A DNA stretch of 64,000 nucleotides from an uncultured Lachnospiraceae bacterium (GTDB lineage: Bacteria; Bacillota; Clostridia; Lachnospirales; Lachnospiraceae): positions 1 to 64,000 of the forward strand of contig CAJUBE010000005.1 of the NCBI GenBank assembly GCA_910584725.1, in the 5' to 3' direction. The number at the start of each line of letters is the position of its first letter. Within the stretch, counting starts at the first letter, position 1. The position numbers and the translations under genes are program-made. Shown piece after piece: positions 1 through 8,965 of this stretch. A model generated the notes under the pieces. It worked only from the letters and a program-made list of their open reading frames with translations, was not told the DNA's origin and ran no database searches.

Positions 1-52
1 TCTTGGCGTCCCGTCCTATGGCGGGACGTCTTTAGAAGCACTTTTCACGCTA
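1..52 (-). repeat. Class A structured repeat, edge-truncated copy
   Basis: These 52 bases are the exact reverse complement of 15705-15756, checked base by base. On the minus strand they contain the left arm of the class A element: the GCGTGAAA outer arm, the AGTGCTTCT second arm and a complete inner hairpin with a 7-bp CGTCCCG stem. The matching closing arms would lie before base 1 and cannot be seen. Confidence 0.85.
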
Positions 53-71
53 TCCCCGGAAGAAAACATTT

Positions 72-1262
72 TTGCTTACGGGAATCTGTATGGGACCGCT
101 GATTTTTTTAAATGTGGCAGGTCTGGCGTTGTACGGTGCGGAGATTATGGGAAAGGTATTTATTCTGACATGTACCCTGCCGAGTTTTTTGTTCTTCTGG
201 TTCATGTCCAGGGATAAGAAAGGGAGATTCTTCTTTACCTTCTGCCTTGCGGATACGATATCGTTGTGGGTGATTGCCGTGACAAACATCGTGGACTTTT
301 ATCTTGGCGGACAGCGGTATATTCTGATGTTCATCGGGCGGCTTGCCCTGTTCCCGCTGGCGGAATGGGCGGCGGTCGGCCGTTTAAGGAAGCCATATAT
401 GGAATTGCAGGAAGCGGTAGCCGGCGGTTGGGGGCTATTTGCGGGAATGTCGGCGCTTTATTACGCCCTGCTCACCGTGAGTTCCAACTTTCCGGTGGTG
501 TTGACGAAGCGGACGCAGGAACTTCCGGCTTTCTTGTTGATTCTTATGTTGATGCCCATGACATACGCCACGATTTTCGCGGCGATGTACCGCCAGCTTC
601 TGCTCCATCGGAGGAAGCAGAGTGAGAGAATCCTGCAGGAACAGAAAAATACGCTGGAGGCACAGCTTGAAAGCCAGCAGAGCATCAGGAAAATGAAGCA
701 TGACATGAAAGGGTATACGGCAACGCTCTCCGGTCTTCTGAGGGACGGAAAGACCGACGAGGCGCTGACATATTTAAACGGCGTGGAAGCGGAAATAGAT
801 ACCAGGTCTGAACAGTTCTGCGCCAATCCCTATATCAATGCAGTGTTTGTCCACTATGCCGGAAAATTTGAGGAGATCGGCGCAAAGAGCAGGATGGAGA
901 TACAGGTCGGGGAGGAAGAACTGCCCTATATGGAACTGTGCCAGATTCTCTCCAACGGGTTGGAAAACGCCAGTGATGCTTTAAAGGGACTGGAAAAGGA
1001 GAACCGAAAGGTGTCCGTGCAGATGCGCTATAACAGAAACTATCTCCTGATACGGATCAGGAACAGATGCCGGGATGATCTGTATGTGGCGCAGGGAGAA
1101 ATCCCTGCTACGGATAAGGAGGGGCAGGATCACGGATTCGGGCTGGCTACGGTGAAAGAGGCAGCGGCACGTCTTGACGGGGAAATCTTATGTTATACGG
1201 AAGAGGGGAATTTCGTACTGGATGTCATGATTCCGTGCCGGGCATTTCCAAACGGTGTTTAG
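72..1262 (+). CDS. GHKL-type sensor histidine kinase (AgrC-like)
   Basis: Membrane sensor kinase expected to phosphorylate a LytTR-type response regulator, although no regulator is visible beside it. The first ~190 residues are five or six hydrophobic segments. A short coiled coil leads to the H-box KHDMKGY (His at about residue 210). The C-terminal GHKL ATPase has an N-box (NGLENASDA) and a glycine box (GFGLATVKEAA), so the catalytic part looks intact at 396 aa. The TTG at 72 is the first in-frame start after a stop at 33; ATG at 90 is an alternative. Family members usually have a longer N-terminal membrane domain, and the class A repeat ends only 20 bases upstream, so the 5' end may have been lost. 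The ligand is unknown. Confidence 0.8.
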   Translation: MLTGICMGPLIFLNVAGLALYGAEIMGKVFILTCTLPSFLFFWFMSRDKKGRFFFTFCLADTISLWVIAVTNIVDFYLGGQRYILMFIGRLALFPLAEWAAVGRLRKPYMELQEAVAGGWGLFAGMSALYYALLTVSSNFPVVLTKRTQELPAFLLILMLMPMTYATIFAAMYRQLLLHRRKQSERILQEQKNTLEAQLESQQSIRKMKHDMKGYTATLSGLLRDGKTDEALTYLNGVEAEIDTRSEQFCANPYINAVFVHYAGKFEEIGAKSRMEIQVGEEELPYMELCQILSNGLENASDALKGLEKENRKVSVQMRYNRNYLLIRIRNRCRDDLYVAQGEIPATDKEGQDHGFGLATVKEAAARLDGEILCYTEEGNFVLDVMIPCRAFPNGV

Positions 1263-1321
1263 GAACGGCGGCATGAGAAAAAGGGGACAGGAAAACTACA
1301 ACGTGCGAGGGGAAAACACAT

Positions 1322-1934
1322 ATGAAAAGTCTTAAAGGAAAATTTATCGCAGTGACATGTATGATCTGCGTGATTTGTCTGTTTCTGACAAGCAGTATCA
1401 GCTATCGGATTGCCTCGGGCTATCTTTATCAGAAAGAGAGCGGCAACGCGGGCCGGCAATGCGGGAAAAGGTTTCGCGGTTGTGGCGGAGGAGATTCGGG
1501 AGCTGTCAGAGCAGACTCAAGAGCAGACGAACAGCATATCTGCGCTGGTGCATGAGATACAGACACAGATTATGGATACCGTAAAAGAGATACAGAAATA
1601 CGGGGAGATTTTTGACAGAAATATAGATGTTTCCGGCAGGGTGCAGGGAGCCTTTGGGGAGATGGGCGGCAATATCCGGGTGCTCGGCGATATCAATGCG
1701 CGTCTTTCGGATGAGCTGCAAGAGTTTATAAACGCCACCCGGGCGCTCCGGGATTCTTATGAAGTCACGCTGAAAAATACGGACTCATGCGTACATAATT
1801 CCAAGGAGGCGCTGGTCGTTTCGGACAGACAGAGGGAGGTGAGCCACGCGCTGGAGGAGTGGTCAGAAAATCTGCAGAAGCAGGCGGCGGAGCTGCGGGA
1901 AAAGATAGAGGATTTCGGCACGGTAAGTGGATAG
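1322..1934 (+). pseudogene. Methyl-accepting chemotaxis protein, internally deleted
   Basis: The frame at 1322 encodes a typical receptor N-terminus: MKSLKGKF followed by one hydrophobic membrane segment, to about 1440. A different frame then carries the receptor signalling domain, beginning with the family hallmark GNAGKGFAVVAEEIRELSEQ and continuing as coiled coil to a stop at 1934. The sensory domain, second membrane helix, HAMP region and first half of the signalling hairpin are missing. A deletion near 1432-1445 with a frame change explains both halves. A working protein is unlikely; no flagellar or che gene is nearby. Confidence 0.75.
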
Positions 1935-2126
1935 AGCGGAGGTGGGGGATGAAGAAGAGCAAGGACACCCGGGAACATATTTTTTACGGGGGTGGAGTAG
2001 CAACGTGAAGAGAAGAAAGGAGAGCCGGATTCGGAGAACAGCGGCAGCTCCGACACAGGAAAGCCCCGTGTAAGGCAGGAGAAAAAGGGAAACATCCAGA
2101 ACTTTATGGAGCATAATAAGAAAAGT

Positions 2127-2165
2127 GCCCCCTGTAAATGTGAATGTTGCACACTTACAGGGGGC
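2127..2165 (-). terminator. Intrinsic terminator, minus strand
   Basis: An 11-bp perfect stem (GCCCCCTGTAA with TTACAGGGGGC) is followed on the minus strand by ACTTTTCTTATT. It lies just downstream of the displaced cyclophilin 3' end and was probably the original terminator of that gene. Confidence 0.75.
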
Positions 2166-2199
2166 TGCTTATGCAAATAGGGTACAAATCGTCACGCGG

Positions 2200-2400
2200 T
2201 TACAGTTTCTCCGGCTCCGGATAATCCACGCCGAATGTCTCAACGGTAACCGTCTGCATGATCTGATCTTCCAGCGGTCTGTCCTCGTAATTGGTCGCCG
2301 TCTCGGCGATTTTGTTTACGTTTTCCAGCCCTTCAATCACTTTCCCAAACGCCGCATAAGCGCCGTCCAGATGGGGGCTTGTCTTGTGCATAATGAAGAA
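2200..2400 (-). pseudogene. Displaced 3' end of cyclophilin (peptidyl-prolyl isomerase) gene
   Basis: The minus strand encodes the last ~65 residues of a cyclophilin, beginning at the conserved HKTSPHLDGAYAAFGKVIEG and ending in YPEPEKL. It closely parallels the C-terminus of the complete gene at 11093-11614 but carries many silent and several amino-acid differences. Similarity stops abruptly at 2400. The fragment lacks a start and the first two thirds of the fold, so it cannot be functional. It reads best as the original gene end, cut off when the element to its right integrated. Confidence 0.85.
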
Positions 2401-2455
2401 GTATGGAAGCCGGAAAGCCCATAATTACGGTATATTTTAGCACTTATAAGGTCTG

Positions 2456-2476
2456 TTGACAACAAATTGACAACAA
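2456..2476 (+). repeat. Left-end paired arm-type repeats
   Basis: Two copies of TTGACAACAA start at 2456 and 2467. The same decamer occurs as a pair at the right end of the element (11018, 11030). Its position suggests integrase arm-binding sites; this is inference from layout. Confidence 0.55.
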
Positions 2477-2542
2477 TTTTTGTTTTGATGTGAATTGTAA
2501 ATTTAAATTCTACCCATACTGTGCGATAAGCCGGTACAGAAG

Positions 2543-2641
2543 ATGTCACTAAAGGAAAAGCTGGAAGCGTTCAAGGCACAGGCGGCTGGAACAGACAGGG
2601 CGGATACTGAAAGGGTAAAAAGGAAGGAGGAAACGCTGTAA
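2543..2641 (+). pseudogene. Short charged ORF, remnant of an element-borne gene
   Basis: A 32-codon frame, MSLKEKLEAFKAQAAG..., rich in Lys/Glu/Ala and open upstream to about 2520. It resembles the basic C-terminal tails seen on proteins of Clostridia integrative elements, but I do not recognise a specific family. No ribosome-binding site is evident, so it is probably the tail of a gene truncated by deletion. Confidence 0.35.
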
Positions 2642-2792
2642 TCATTAAAAAAACAATGAAATTTCAATCGTGTTCAGACCGGAAGCCCAAAATATCCAAT
2701 TGATTTAGCGCGGATTTCTGGGTATAATAGCAGTGAGGTCATATACCTTTTGGGAATGGCTTTTGCGTTTCCTATCATACCAAAGGAGGTCT

Positions 2793-3746
2793 ATGGCTAT
2801 AATGGATACGGAAATAAAAAATGCAGTCAGCGCAGCGGATCAGGACGCACAGTATGACGACAGAGCAAAGCGCCTGTTAGGAAATAAAACCATTCTGGCG
2901 CATATCTTGGTAAAGACGGTTGACGAGTTTAAGGGAATGGACCCGAAAGAGGCAGTAAGCTGCATTGAAGGGGAGCCGTTCATCAGCGTAATTCCGGTAG
3001 AACCGGGGCTGACCAATGCTGAAAAGGAAGAAGCGGGGCAGAGGATAGTCGGTTTCAATACGGAAAATGCGGAGATTAACGAGGGGCTTGTAAGGTTTGA
3101 CATAGTGTTTTATGTGCGTATGAAAGATGGGCTTTCGCAGGTTATTGTGAATTTAGAAGCACAAAAAGACGAACCAACAAGCTACCATATCTTAAACAGG
3201 GCAGTATTTTATGTGAGCCGCCTTGTTTCTTCGCAGAAAGAACGGGATTTTGTTAAGACAAATTATGATGACATAAGGCGTGTTTTTTCGATATGGATAT
3301 GTATGAACATGGACGAAAACAGCATGGCTTATGTGCATTTGGCGAAAGATGACTTGCTCGGCTCTTATTCATGGAAGGGCGGAATTGACCTGTTAAATAT
3401 TGTTTTGATAGGTATATCAAACGAACTTCCGGCGCATGATGAGAAATATGAGCTGCACCGTCTGCTGAGTGCGCTGCTCTCTATGGAATTGACCGTTGAC
3501 GAAAAAATTGGGATTATCAAAAGTGAATATGATATTTTAGTAAATGATGAATTGAGAAAGGACGTGAGCGCCATGTGTAATCTTTCACAGGGAATCAGGG
3601 AAAAAGGCGGGGCAGAAAGAGAAGAAAAAATTATCTTGAATATGCACAGGAAAGGCTATACATTAGATCAGATAGCGGAATGTGTGGAAAAGAGTATTGA
3701 CGAGGTAGAGGCTATCATCGAGAAAAGAGAGCCTGTACTGGCATAA
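2793..3746 (+). CDS. Rpn-type PD-(D/E)XK nuclease family protein (putative transposase)
   Basis: 317 aa. The central segment (roughly residues 95-145) reads RFDIVFYVRMKDG...VIVNLEAQKD, the Asp ... Glu-X-Gln arrangement of the PD-(D/E)XK nuclease fold used by Rpn/YhgA recombination-promoting nucleases. The C-terminus is a small helical region (GYTLDQIAECVEKSIDEVEAI) resembling the repeat found at the end of these proteins. ATG 2793 is chosen because AAAGGAGG lies just upstream; the longer frame from 2733 has no such site. This is the only clearly intact enzyme inside the element. Rpn proteins are linked to DNA breakage and recA-independent recombination; a role here is unproven. Confidence 0.75.
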   Translation: MAIMDTEIKNAVSAADQDAQYDDRAKRLLGNKTILAHILVKTVDEFKGMDPKEAVSCIEGEPFISVIPVEPGLTNAEKEEAGQRIVGFNTENAEINEGLVRFDIVFYVRMKDGLSQVIVNLEAQKDEPTSYHILNRAVFYVSRLVSSQKERDFVKTNYDDIRRVFSIWICMNMDENSMAYVHLAKDDLLGSYSWKGGIDLLNIVLIGISNELPAHDEKYELHRLLSALLSMELTVDEKIGIIKSEYDILVNDELRKDVSAMCNLSQGIREKGGAEREEKIILNMHRKGYTLDQIAECVEKSIDEVEAIIEKREPVLA

Positions 3747-3836
3747 TCACAGTAACTTAATAACACAGACAGTAAAGCAGTGAATTTGTTTTTTATCTTT
3801 TAGAAAACAATTTGCTGCTTTTTCTGTTTTCAGAGG

Positions 3837-3867
3837 AAAAGACAGTCAAATCGGATTGTCTTTTTTT
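3837..3867 (+). terminator. Intrinsic terminator after the Rpn-like gene
   Basis: The stem AAAAGACAGTC / GATTGTCTTTT (one G-T pair, short loop) runs directly into a T tract. It lies about 90 bp after the Rpn-like stop. Confidence 0.6.
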
Positions 3868-3890
3868 CATGTAGATAAAGGAATAAATAT

Positions 3891-6177
3891 ATGGCAAAAA
3901 CATATTCAAACCGTACCAGAGATAAACAGGAGGTAAAGGCGATTACCGACCAGTTGGAGGAAGACTTAAAAGAGCTTTTTGCAAAAATATAAAAGCTACC
4001 TTTCCATGATGTCCAAGTTTCACAATTACAGCGCCAACAATATCCAGCTCATCGCAATGCAGTGTCCTGATGCAACCTTTGTTGCGGGCAGAAAGACATG
4101 GGAGAATGAGTTCAGCCGACAGGTAAACAGGGGTGAGGAAGGAATACGTATCCTTGCCCCTGCCCCTTATACCATTAAAAAGGAACAGGATAAAGTAGAC
4201 CCTGTGACCGATGAGATCATGCTGGACAGGGACGGTATGCCGGAGAAAGAGGAGATCCAGATCAGAATACCCGCTTTTCGTGTCTTGCGTGTATATGACG
4301 TATCGCAGACAGAGGGGGAACCGATTCAGGAACCGGAGATAAAAGAACTTCTATCCTTGGTGGAGGATTATGAGGATTTTGTCAAGGCAGTCAACTTTGT
4401 TGCCCCTGTTCCCGTGGGTTTTGAAGATATTCCCGGTTCTACAAGAGGATATTTCAGCCCCTTGGAAAAGCGGATTGCGGTGCAGGAGGGCATGGGCGAG
4501 AGCCAGACCATAAAGACAATGGTGCATGAGACGGCACACGCCATGCTGCATGACAAAGAGGTCAACCGCAGTCATGGGCAGAATGTCCCGGCAAAAGACG
4601 AGAGGACGCAGGAGGTGGAGGCGGAGAGTATTGCTTTCACGGTATGTAAACATTTCGGGATAGACACATCGGAATATTCTTTCGGGTATATTGCCGGGTG
4701 GAGCAGCGGGAAGGGTATGAAAGAGCTGAAATCTTCCCTTGACACGATCCGCAGGACGGCATCGGAGCTTATCACGGGCATTGAGGAACAGCTTTTTGAA
4801 TTGCAGCATGACAGAGAGATTATGCAGGATATGTCCATAAATGGACAGGAAAAAGAGAGCTTACTGCTGGTACAGGACAAAGACCTGTCAAAGTACAGCC
4901 TTTTGAGCGTCAGGGGAATGGAGGAGGCGGAACTTGTGGAAGCCCTCTCTGCCATGAATGACGCTGACAGGCTGGACATTGCCGCATATCTGGAGAGCAG
5001 GGGCGCATGGACTACGGAGATTGCCAATGAAAAAACACGGGAGTTTGGGGAGCACCACCTTGATGTTCGGTATTACACCGATACCAATGAGGTAATCAAC
5101 CTAAAGACGGAAATGAAGTTTAATGAGAGGGCAAAGGAGCCGATTGGAGCGGATGATGTGATTCTGAAAATTGCCTTTGCAGACGGCTTTGAGGTAGAGC
5201 GCATTACCAACAAGACGCCGGAGGAAGTGCAGAAAATCATGGCGGCGCTGACAAAGCTGGAGGAAAAGAACACGAAAGCAATCCGTGACTGTCTGGAAAG
5301 CTATGGTGCAGACTATATTCCAATCAGCGTCAGCGGCGGCAGAAATTCCGTAATGCCGCAGTTTAATGATTTTGAAATGGATCTGGATAAAAAGGAGGTC
5401 GTGATGATGCACCACCTTTCCCCGGCACAGCAGGCGGAGGGCATTATCAACCGCCTTGAATATGCCAAGACCGCCTTTTCCAGTGATGAGCGCAGCCTTA
5501 TCGTGAATTATGCCTATAAGCTGAACGATATGGAAAAGACAAGGGAGCTTGTGGAACACATTTATTATGAGGAAACAGAGGGCAATCAGGGAGCCGCCCT
5601 TGCGGTCATTGACGCACAGGCGGAGATTGACGCTCTCCCTGACCCGATGATTGGTCTGTGGCAAATGGAGGAATACGGTTATACATGGGAGGAAATGCTG
5701 CCGCTTACAAAGGAAACGGCGTTAGAACTGTTTGACCGTGACCTGTCCGTGTACCAGCTCCACAAGGACGGATCGGAAACATTGGTGGAGGGCAGGGAAC
5801 AGATAACGGAGTATGAGGATGAAGGAATCTTCGGCATTGAAAAGGCGGATTGGGAGATTGAAAAAAGTCTGCGGATGCTACAGGCAGAGCTTGCAGAAGG
5901 CAGGGCAAATAAGGAAGCGCAGCTTTTGTATGGCAGTACGGATAAATACGGCATTTATCAGTTAAAGGACGGTCCCGAACTGCGCTACCTGCATTTTGAG
6001 GGGACGGAATCCTTAAAGAAGCTGGGTATCATTAAGGATAACCTTGATGCAATCAAGCCGGAGAATTATAACCTGATCTATACAGGAAAGCTATCAGAAC
6101 TGGCGGAGGATTATCCCATGTTACAGACACGGGAAGACACGCTTGAGGCGCTCTTTGAGAAATTTAACATAGTGTAA
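3891..6177 (+). pseudogene. ArdC-like / ImmA-IrrE peptidase / YodL-type element protein, frameshifted and C-terminally truncated
   Basis: ATG 3891 opens an N-terminus (MAKTYSNRTRDKQEVKAITD) that stops at 3990. The family continuation (KYKSYLSMMSKFHNYSANNIQLIAMQ) runs in another frame from 3979 to 6177. The break lies in an A-run at 3982-3986; two more A's would restore the frame. The large frame encodes an ArdC-like N-terminal ssDNA-binding region, a zinc-peptidase motif HETAHAMLHDKE (near residue 180), a middle region of unknown role, and a YodL/DUF4316-like C-terminus. The latter ends at LFEKFNIV, where relatives usually continue with about 25 more residues. Such proteins travel on conjugative elements and are thought to help protect or process incoming DNA. 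If translation starts internally at the TTG at 3979, a partial product is possible. Confidence 0.7.
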
Positions 6178-6681
6178 CTATATTTTACTCAAAATGACCA
6201 TAATAAATACAAAATATATGAGTATTTGAAATACGCACATAAATGTATTGGTAGATTATTATTCATAGACGACTCAAAATATAAGTCGGTATCTGAATTT
6301 TATATAATTCCTTTGATATGGCAAGCGGAAAGCTTATGACAGTCAGACATATGTTATGACATGGGGAACCATATGACAAGGCACATAGAAATGTTACAAG
6401 ACGCTATAGACTGTCGACTGAAAGATGTCTCACCCAACGGGAATGTGGTGTTGGTCATCATCGTAAACTATAAGAGAAGCCAAGCAAACAGAGCAAATAC
6501 TTTCCCTGAAGTAGTAGTGCTGTATGGGTGCTATGGGGTTGATTCCGAATTTATAGTTTTTACCTCTGTATGTTGTTATCAAAAGTTGTGTCATATACAT
6601 TTGATTCCCATAATAGTAATATATTCTAATATCAGTCTATGTACAAACTATCTACCCTTTGTATTCAGAGTCCTTAATAAA
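6178..6681. other. AT-rich stretch with no supported gene
   Basis: About 500 bp of AT-rich DNA after the truncated YodL-type end. A 110-codon plus-strand frame (6361-6693) is open but has no ribosome-binding site, no recognisable family and an unusual composition. Several CATATG motifs cluster at 6350-6375. I see no convincing gene. Confidence 0.5.
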
Positions 6682-6724
6682 AAGCTGTTGTAAAGCGGAT
6701 TGTTTATCTACTTTGCAACAGCTT
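6682..6724 (-). terminator. Intrinsic terminator, minus strand
   Basis: A 14-bp stem (AAGCTGTTGTAAAG with CTTTGCAACAGCTT, one G-T pair) is followed on the minus strand by TTTTTATTAA. It lies downstream of the SH3-domain gene. Confidence 0.7.
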
Positions 6725-6865
6725 CATTATGAAGGATGTCACAACAATATACAATCTTAAATCCATTTTGGTCAGAGGCTTTTTTAGATATTAATTATAC
6801 AAATAAGGGCTCTACAGGGAGTTTGTCATTGATGATATGCAAACCATATATTATTTATCCATATT

Positions 6866-7255
6866 TTATATATAGTAAGCACTGCATATGTAACCAGAAA
6901 TTGTTTTGCCAGAATAAACATCTGTTCCCGTTGCATATACCCATTCATCAGAAGAATTGCCATTAGGGATTTCAATGAGTGATCCATTAGCAAAACTCCC
7001 GATAATAGAATAGTTTGTTCCTGGTCCACTCCTTACATTGAGATTATCGCCGTGGGTGTATACGCGATACTGCGCTCTTGCAACTCCGCGTGCTGTATCT
7101 TCTGACATACCAACAAATTTTAATATTCCACCCTCAACTGAGATTTCTTGAGGAAATTCAGTAACTACATTTTGTCCTTCAGCTGCATAACACATCTTTG
7201 AGCCGGATAACGCAAGTAACATTGACAGCGCTAAAGCACTAAATAATCTTTTCAT
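6866..7255 (-). CDS. Secreted SH3b-domain protein
   Basis: About 129 aa with a clear signal peptide (MKRLFSALALSMLLALSGSKMCYA, cleavage probably after YAA). The C-terminal two thirds carry a bacterial SH3 signature (DNLNVRSGPGTNYSIIGSFANG), which usually binds peptidoglycan or cell-wall peptides. I start at ATG 7255 because the signal peptide begins there; the frame also opens at ATG 7267, inside a dispersed hairpin repeat (7257-7294). No catalytic domain follows, so it is probably a small wall-binding or inhibitor-like protein carried as cargo. The gene is more AT-rich than the chromosomal genes around the element. Confidence 0.65.
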   Translation of the reverse strand: MKRLFSALALSMLLALSGSKMCYAAEGQNVVTEFPQEISVEGGILKFVGMSEDTARGVARAQYRVYTHGDNLNVRSGPGTNYSIIGSFANGSLIEIPNGNSSDEWVYATGTDVYSGKTISGYICSAYYI

Positions 7256-7256
7256 A

Positions 7257-7294
7257 CTAACCGCCATGATTCCGCTCTGCGGAATCTCAAATCT
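7257..7294 (-). repeat. Hairpin C repeat copy at the SH3 gene start
   Basis: These 38 bases are identical, in inverted orientation, to 51032-51069. They contain an 8-bp perfect hairpin (GATTCCGC / GCGGAATC, 3-nt loop) and end in ATGGCGGTTAG on the minus strand, overlapping the start region of the SH3-domain gene. Confidence 0.85.
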
Positions 7295-7866
7295 GTACTT
7301 TCCTTTCTCTATACTTTAATAGCTTTTGCCCATCTTATAGAAAACTAATCACTCCCATTCCAATATGTTCTTTTCTTGTATATATTCTGATATCCCTATT
7401 AAGATATAGTATATTTTATAAATTGAATACTGCTCTATATGTTGAAATTAATAGTTTTCTTGCTATTTTTACATAGAAAGCAATATCCTCACTACGAACA
7501 TATCTGAATTAGTATCAACAAGAAATCCGGGACCTTATGCGGGGCTCAATCCGCTGGAGCCAAAGGTAAAGGAAGTAACTCCCGCAAAAACATTTTAATT
7601 GTGTGGAAAAATAGAAAAAATTTTGTATCCTTTTCCAGCGGGAGAACAGTAGCATTCCACATACGCAGGAAACGTTAAGAATGCTCGGATGCCGTCAGAA
7701 AAGCGTCGTATACAAAATGTGAACTTTGAAAACTTCCATATTCCCGTGTAGTGTATAAGGACCCGACTCTGTCTGAAACATGAGCATTATGCTGAATGCG
7801 ACAAAGAGGCAGATTTGTTTTTGGACCGTATTTATAGTATGATAAAAAATATAAAGGAGCTGGCGG
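7295..7866. other. Intergenic stretch, no gene seen
   Basis: About 570 bp. The left part presumably holds the promoter of the SH3-domain gene on the minus strand. The rest has only short open frames and shows no recognisable domain. It leads into the IS66 remnant and is probably debris. Confidence 0.45.
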
Positions 7867-8060
7867 ATGAATAAAAAACATTCATCCGAAGAACTGAACA
7901 GCATAAGCCGTGAAGATCTGAAAAGGAGACGCTGCAGTCAATGAAAGGTCAGCTGTCATTTTTCAATGAGGCAGAGGTGCTCTATAACAAAGATACTGGA
8001 GAATCCGAAGCGGACAAAATGCTCCAGCTCAAGTCCCGCAGAAAAAGGACCAGAGGGAAA
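7867..8060 (+). pseudogene. IS66-family transposase N-terminal remnant
   Basis: A 25-codon frame beginning MNKKHSSEELNSISREDL ends in a stop at 7944. The adjoining frame reads LQSMKGQLSFFNEAEVLYNKDTG, which matches the region of IS66 TnpC proteins just before the central linker (typically G-Q-L-S-L-F-N-E-A-E). The DDE domain is absent. The remnant is frameshifted and truncated on both sides. Confidence 0.55.
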
Positions 8061-8111
8061 GTATCTTGTGTTAACTGATATAGGCGGTTAAAGAAAGGAG
8101 TATAATTACTC

Positions 8112-8811
8112 GTGAAGAAAATATATTTTTTATTAGTAATATTATGTGTTTTTTGTCTAACAGGATGTCAGAAAATAAATAGTGAAGCTGGAACAAAAAA
8201 AAAATAAAGTAATCTCGGAGATAAAAGATACGAATGTAGGAGCTAGAAATGCGGATAAAATTGGGGAAAAGAATTCACAGGCAGCGTATGTAAGTGAACC
8301 CGAAAAACAAGAAAATATCGGATTAGATGAGAATGATATAAATTTAGATAATGATGACAATTCAATAGAAAAAATAAATAAGTATATGATACCAGAACAA
8401 TCATTTGATGTTACGTTAGATGACTGGGGTGAAGTTACCTTTGTATCTTGTAAGCCGACCTATGATATCGAACATGAGTATGCTTCATTTTACCTACTTA
8501 GAGATGAACAGATATTGTATAGATTTCCTTATCGTTATGAAGATAATACAATGGGCCATGAAGGTTCTTTTGCTAGTGTTGGCGCAGTTGCTTTTCGAGA
8601 TATCAATGATGATGCAAAAGATGACATAATTGTCATAGTATATTATTATTCTGGAGCAGGTCCGTCCGGTATGGTTCCGCGTCCGGATATTAGAATATTT
8701 TTAGCTGAGAAAAATGAATTTTATCTTGCGGAAGATATGATAGTAGATATTGAACAACATATATTTGCAAAAGACATGACTATTGAAAACATTTGCAATT
8801 TCTTACAATAA
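8112..8811 (+). pseudogene. Lipoprotein with frameshift in an A10 tract
   Basis: GTG 8112, preceded by AAAGGAG, starts a lipoprotein signal peptide (VKKIYFLLVILCVFCLTGC, lipobox LTGC). This frame stops at 8207, straight after a run of ten A's at 8195-8204. The main body, to 8811, is in the next frame: an acidic linker and a domain with DVTLDDWGEVTFVS and FRDINDDAKDDIIVIVYY that resembles calcium-loop or beta-propeller-like repeats. Nine A's would join the two parts into one ~230-aa lipoprotein. The break could be a mutation, a sequencing error or slipped-strand phase variation. Function is unknown. Confidence 0.6.
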
Positions 8812-8868
8812 AGAAGCGTAGCGATAGATTTCGATATTTTTTGTCATCCAAAACTTTCGTATAATGCA

Positions 8869-8908
8869 CATATGGGCGGAAACTGTAGATTCAGCATTCG
8901 CCCATATG
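8869..8908. terminator. Inverted repeat between convergent genes
   Basis: A 10-bp perfect stem, CATATGGGCG / CGCCCATATG, with a 20-nt loop lies between the lipoprotein and the convergent lysozyme pseudogene. There is no good T tract on either side, so a terminator role is only suggested by position. Confidence 0.4.
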
Positions 8909-8965
8909 TAACTACTCACATATTTTATATCTGATTTTGAGGTTAAATAAAACTTGAAACAGGTT

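Noticed and set aside
2733..2792. Upstream extension of the Rpn-like protein
   Set aside because: The added residues are not typical of the family and lack a ribosome-binding site, while AAAGGAGG precedes ATG 2793.
6361..6693. 110-codon plus-strand frame in the AT-rich part of the element
   Set aside because: No ribosome-binding site, no recognisable motif and atypical composition. Left as an unexplained stretch rather than called a gene.
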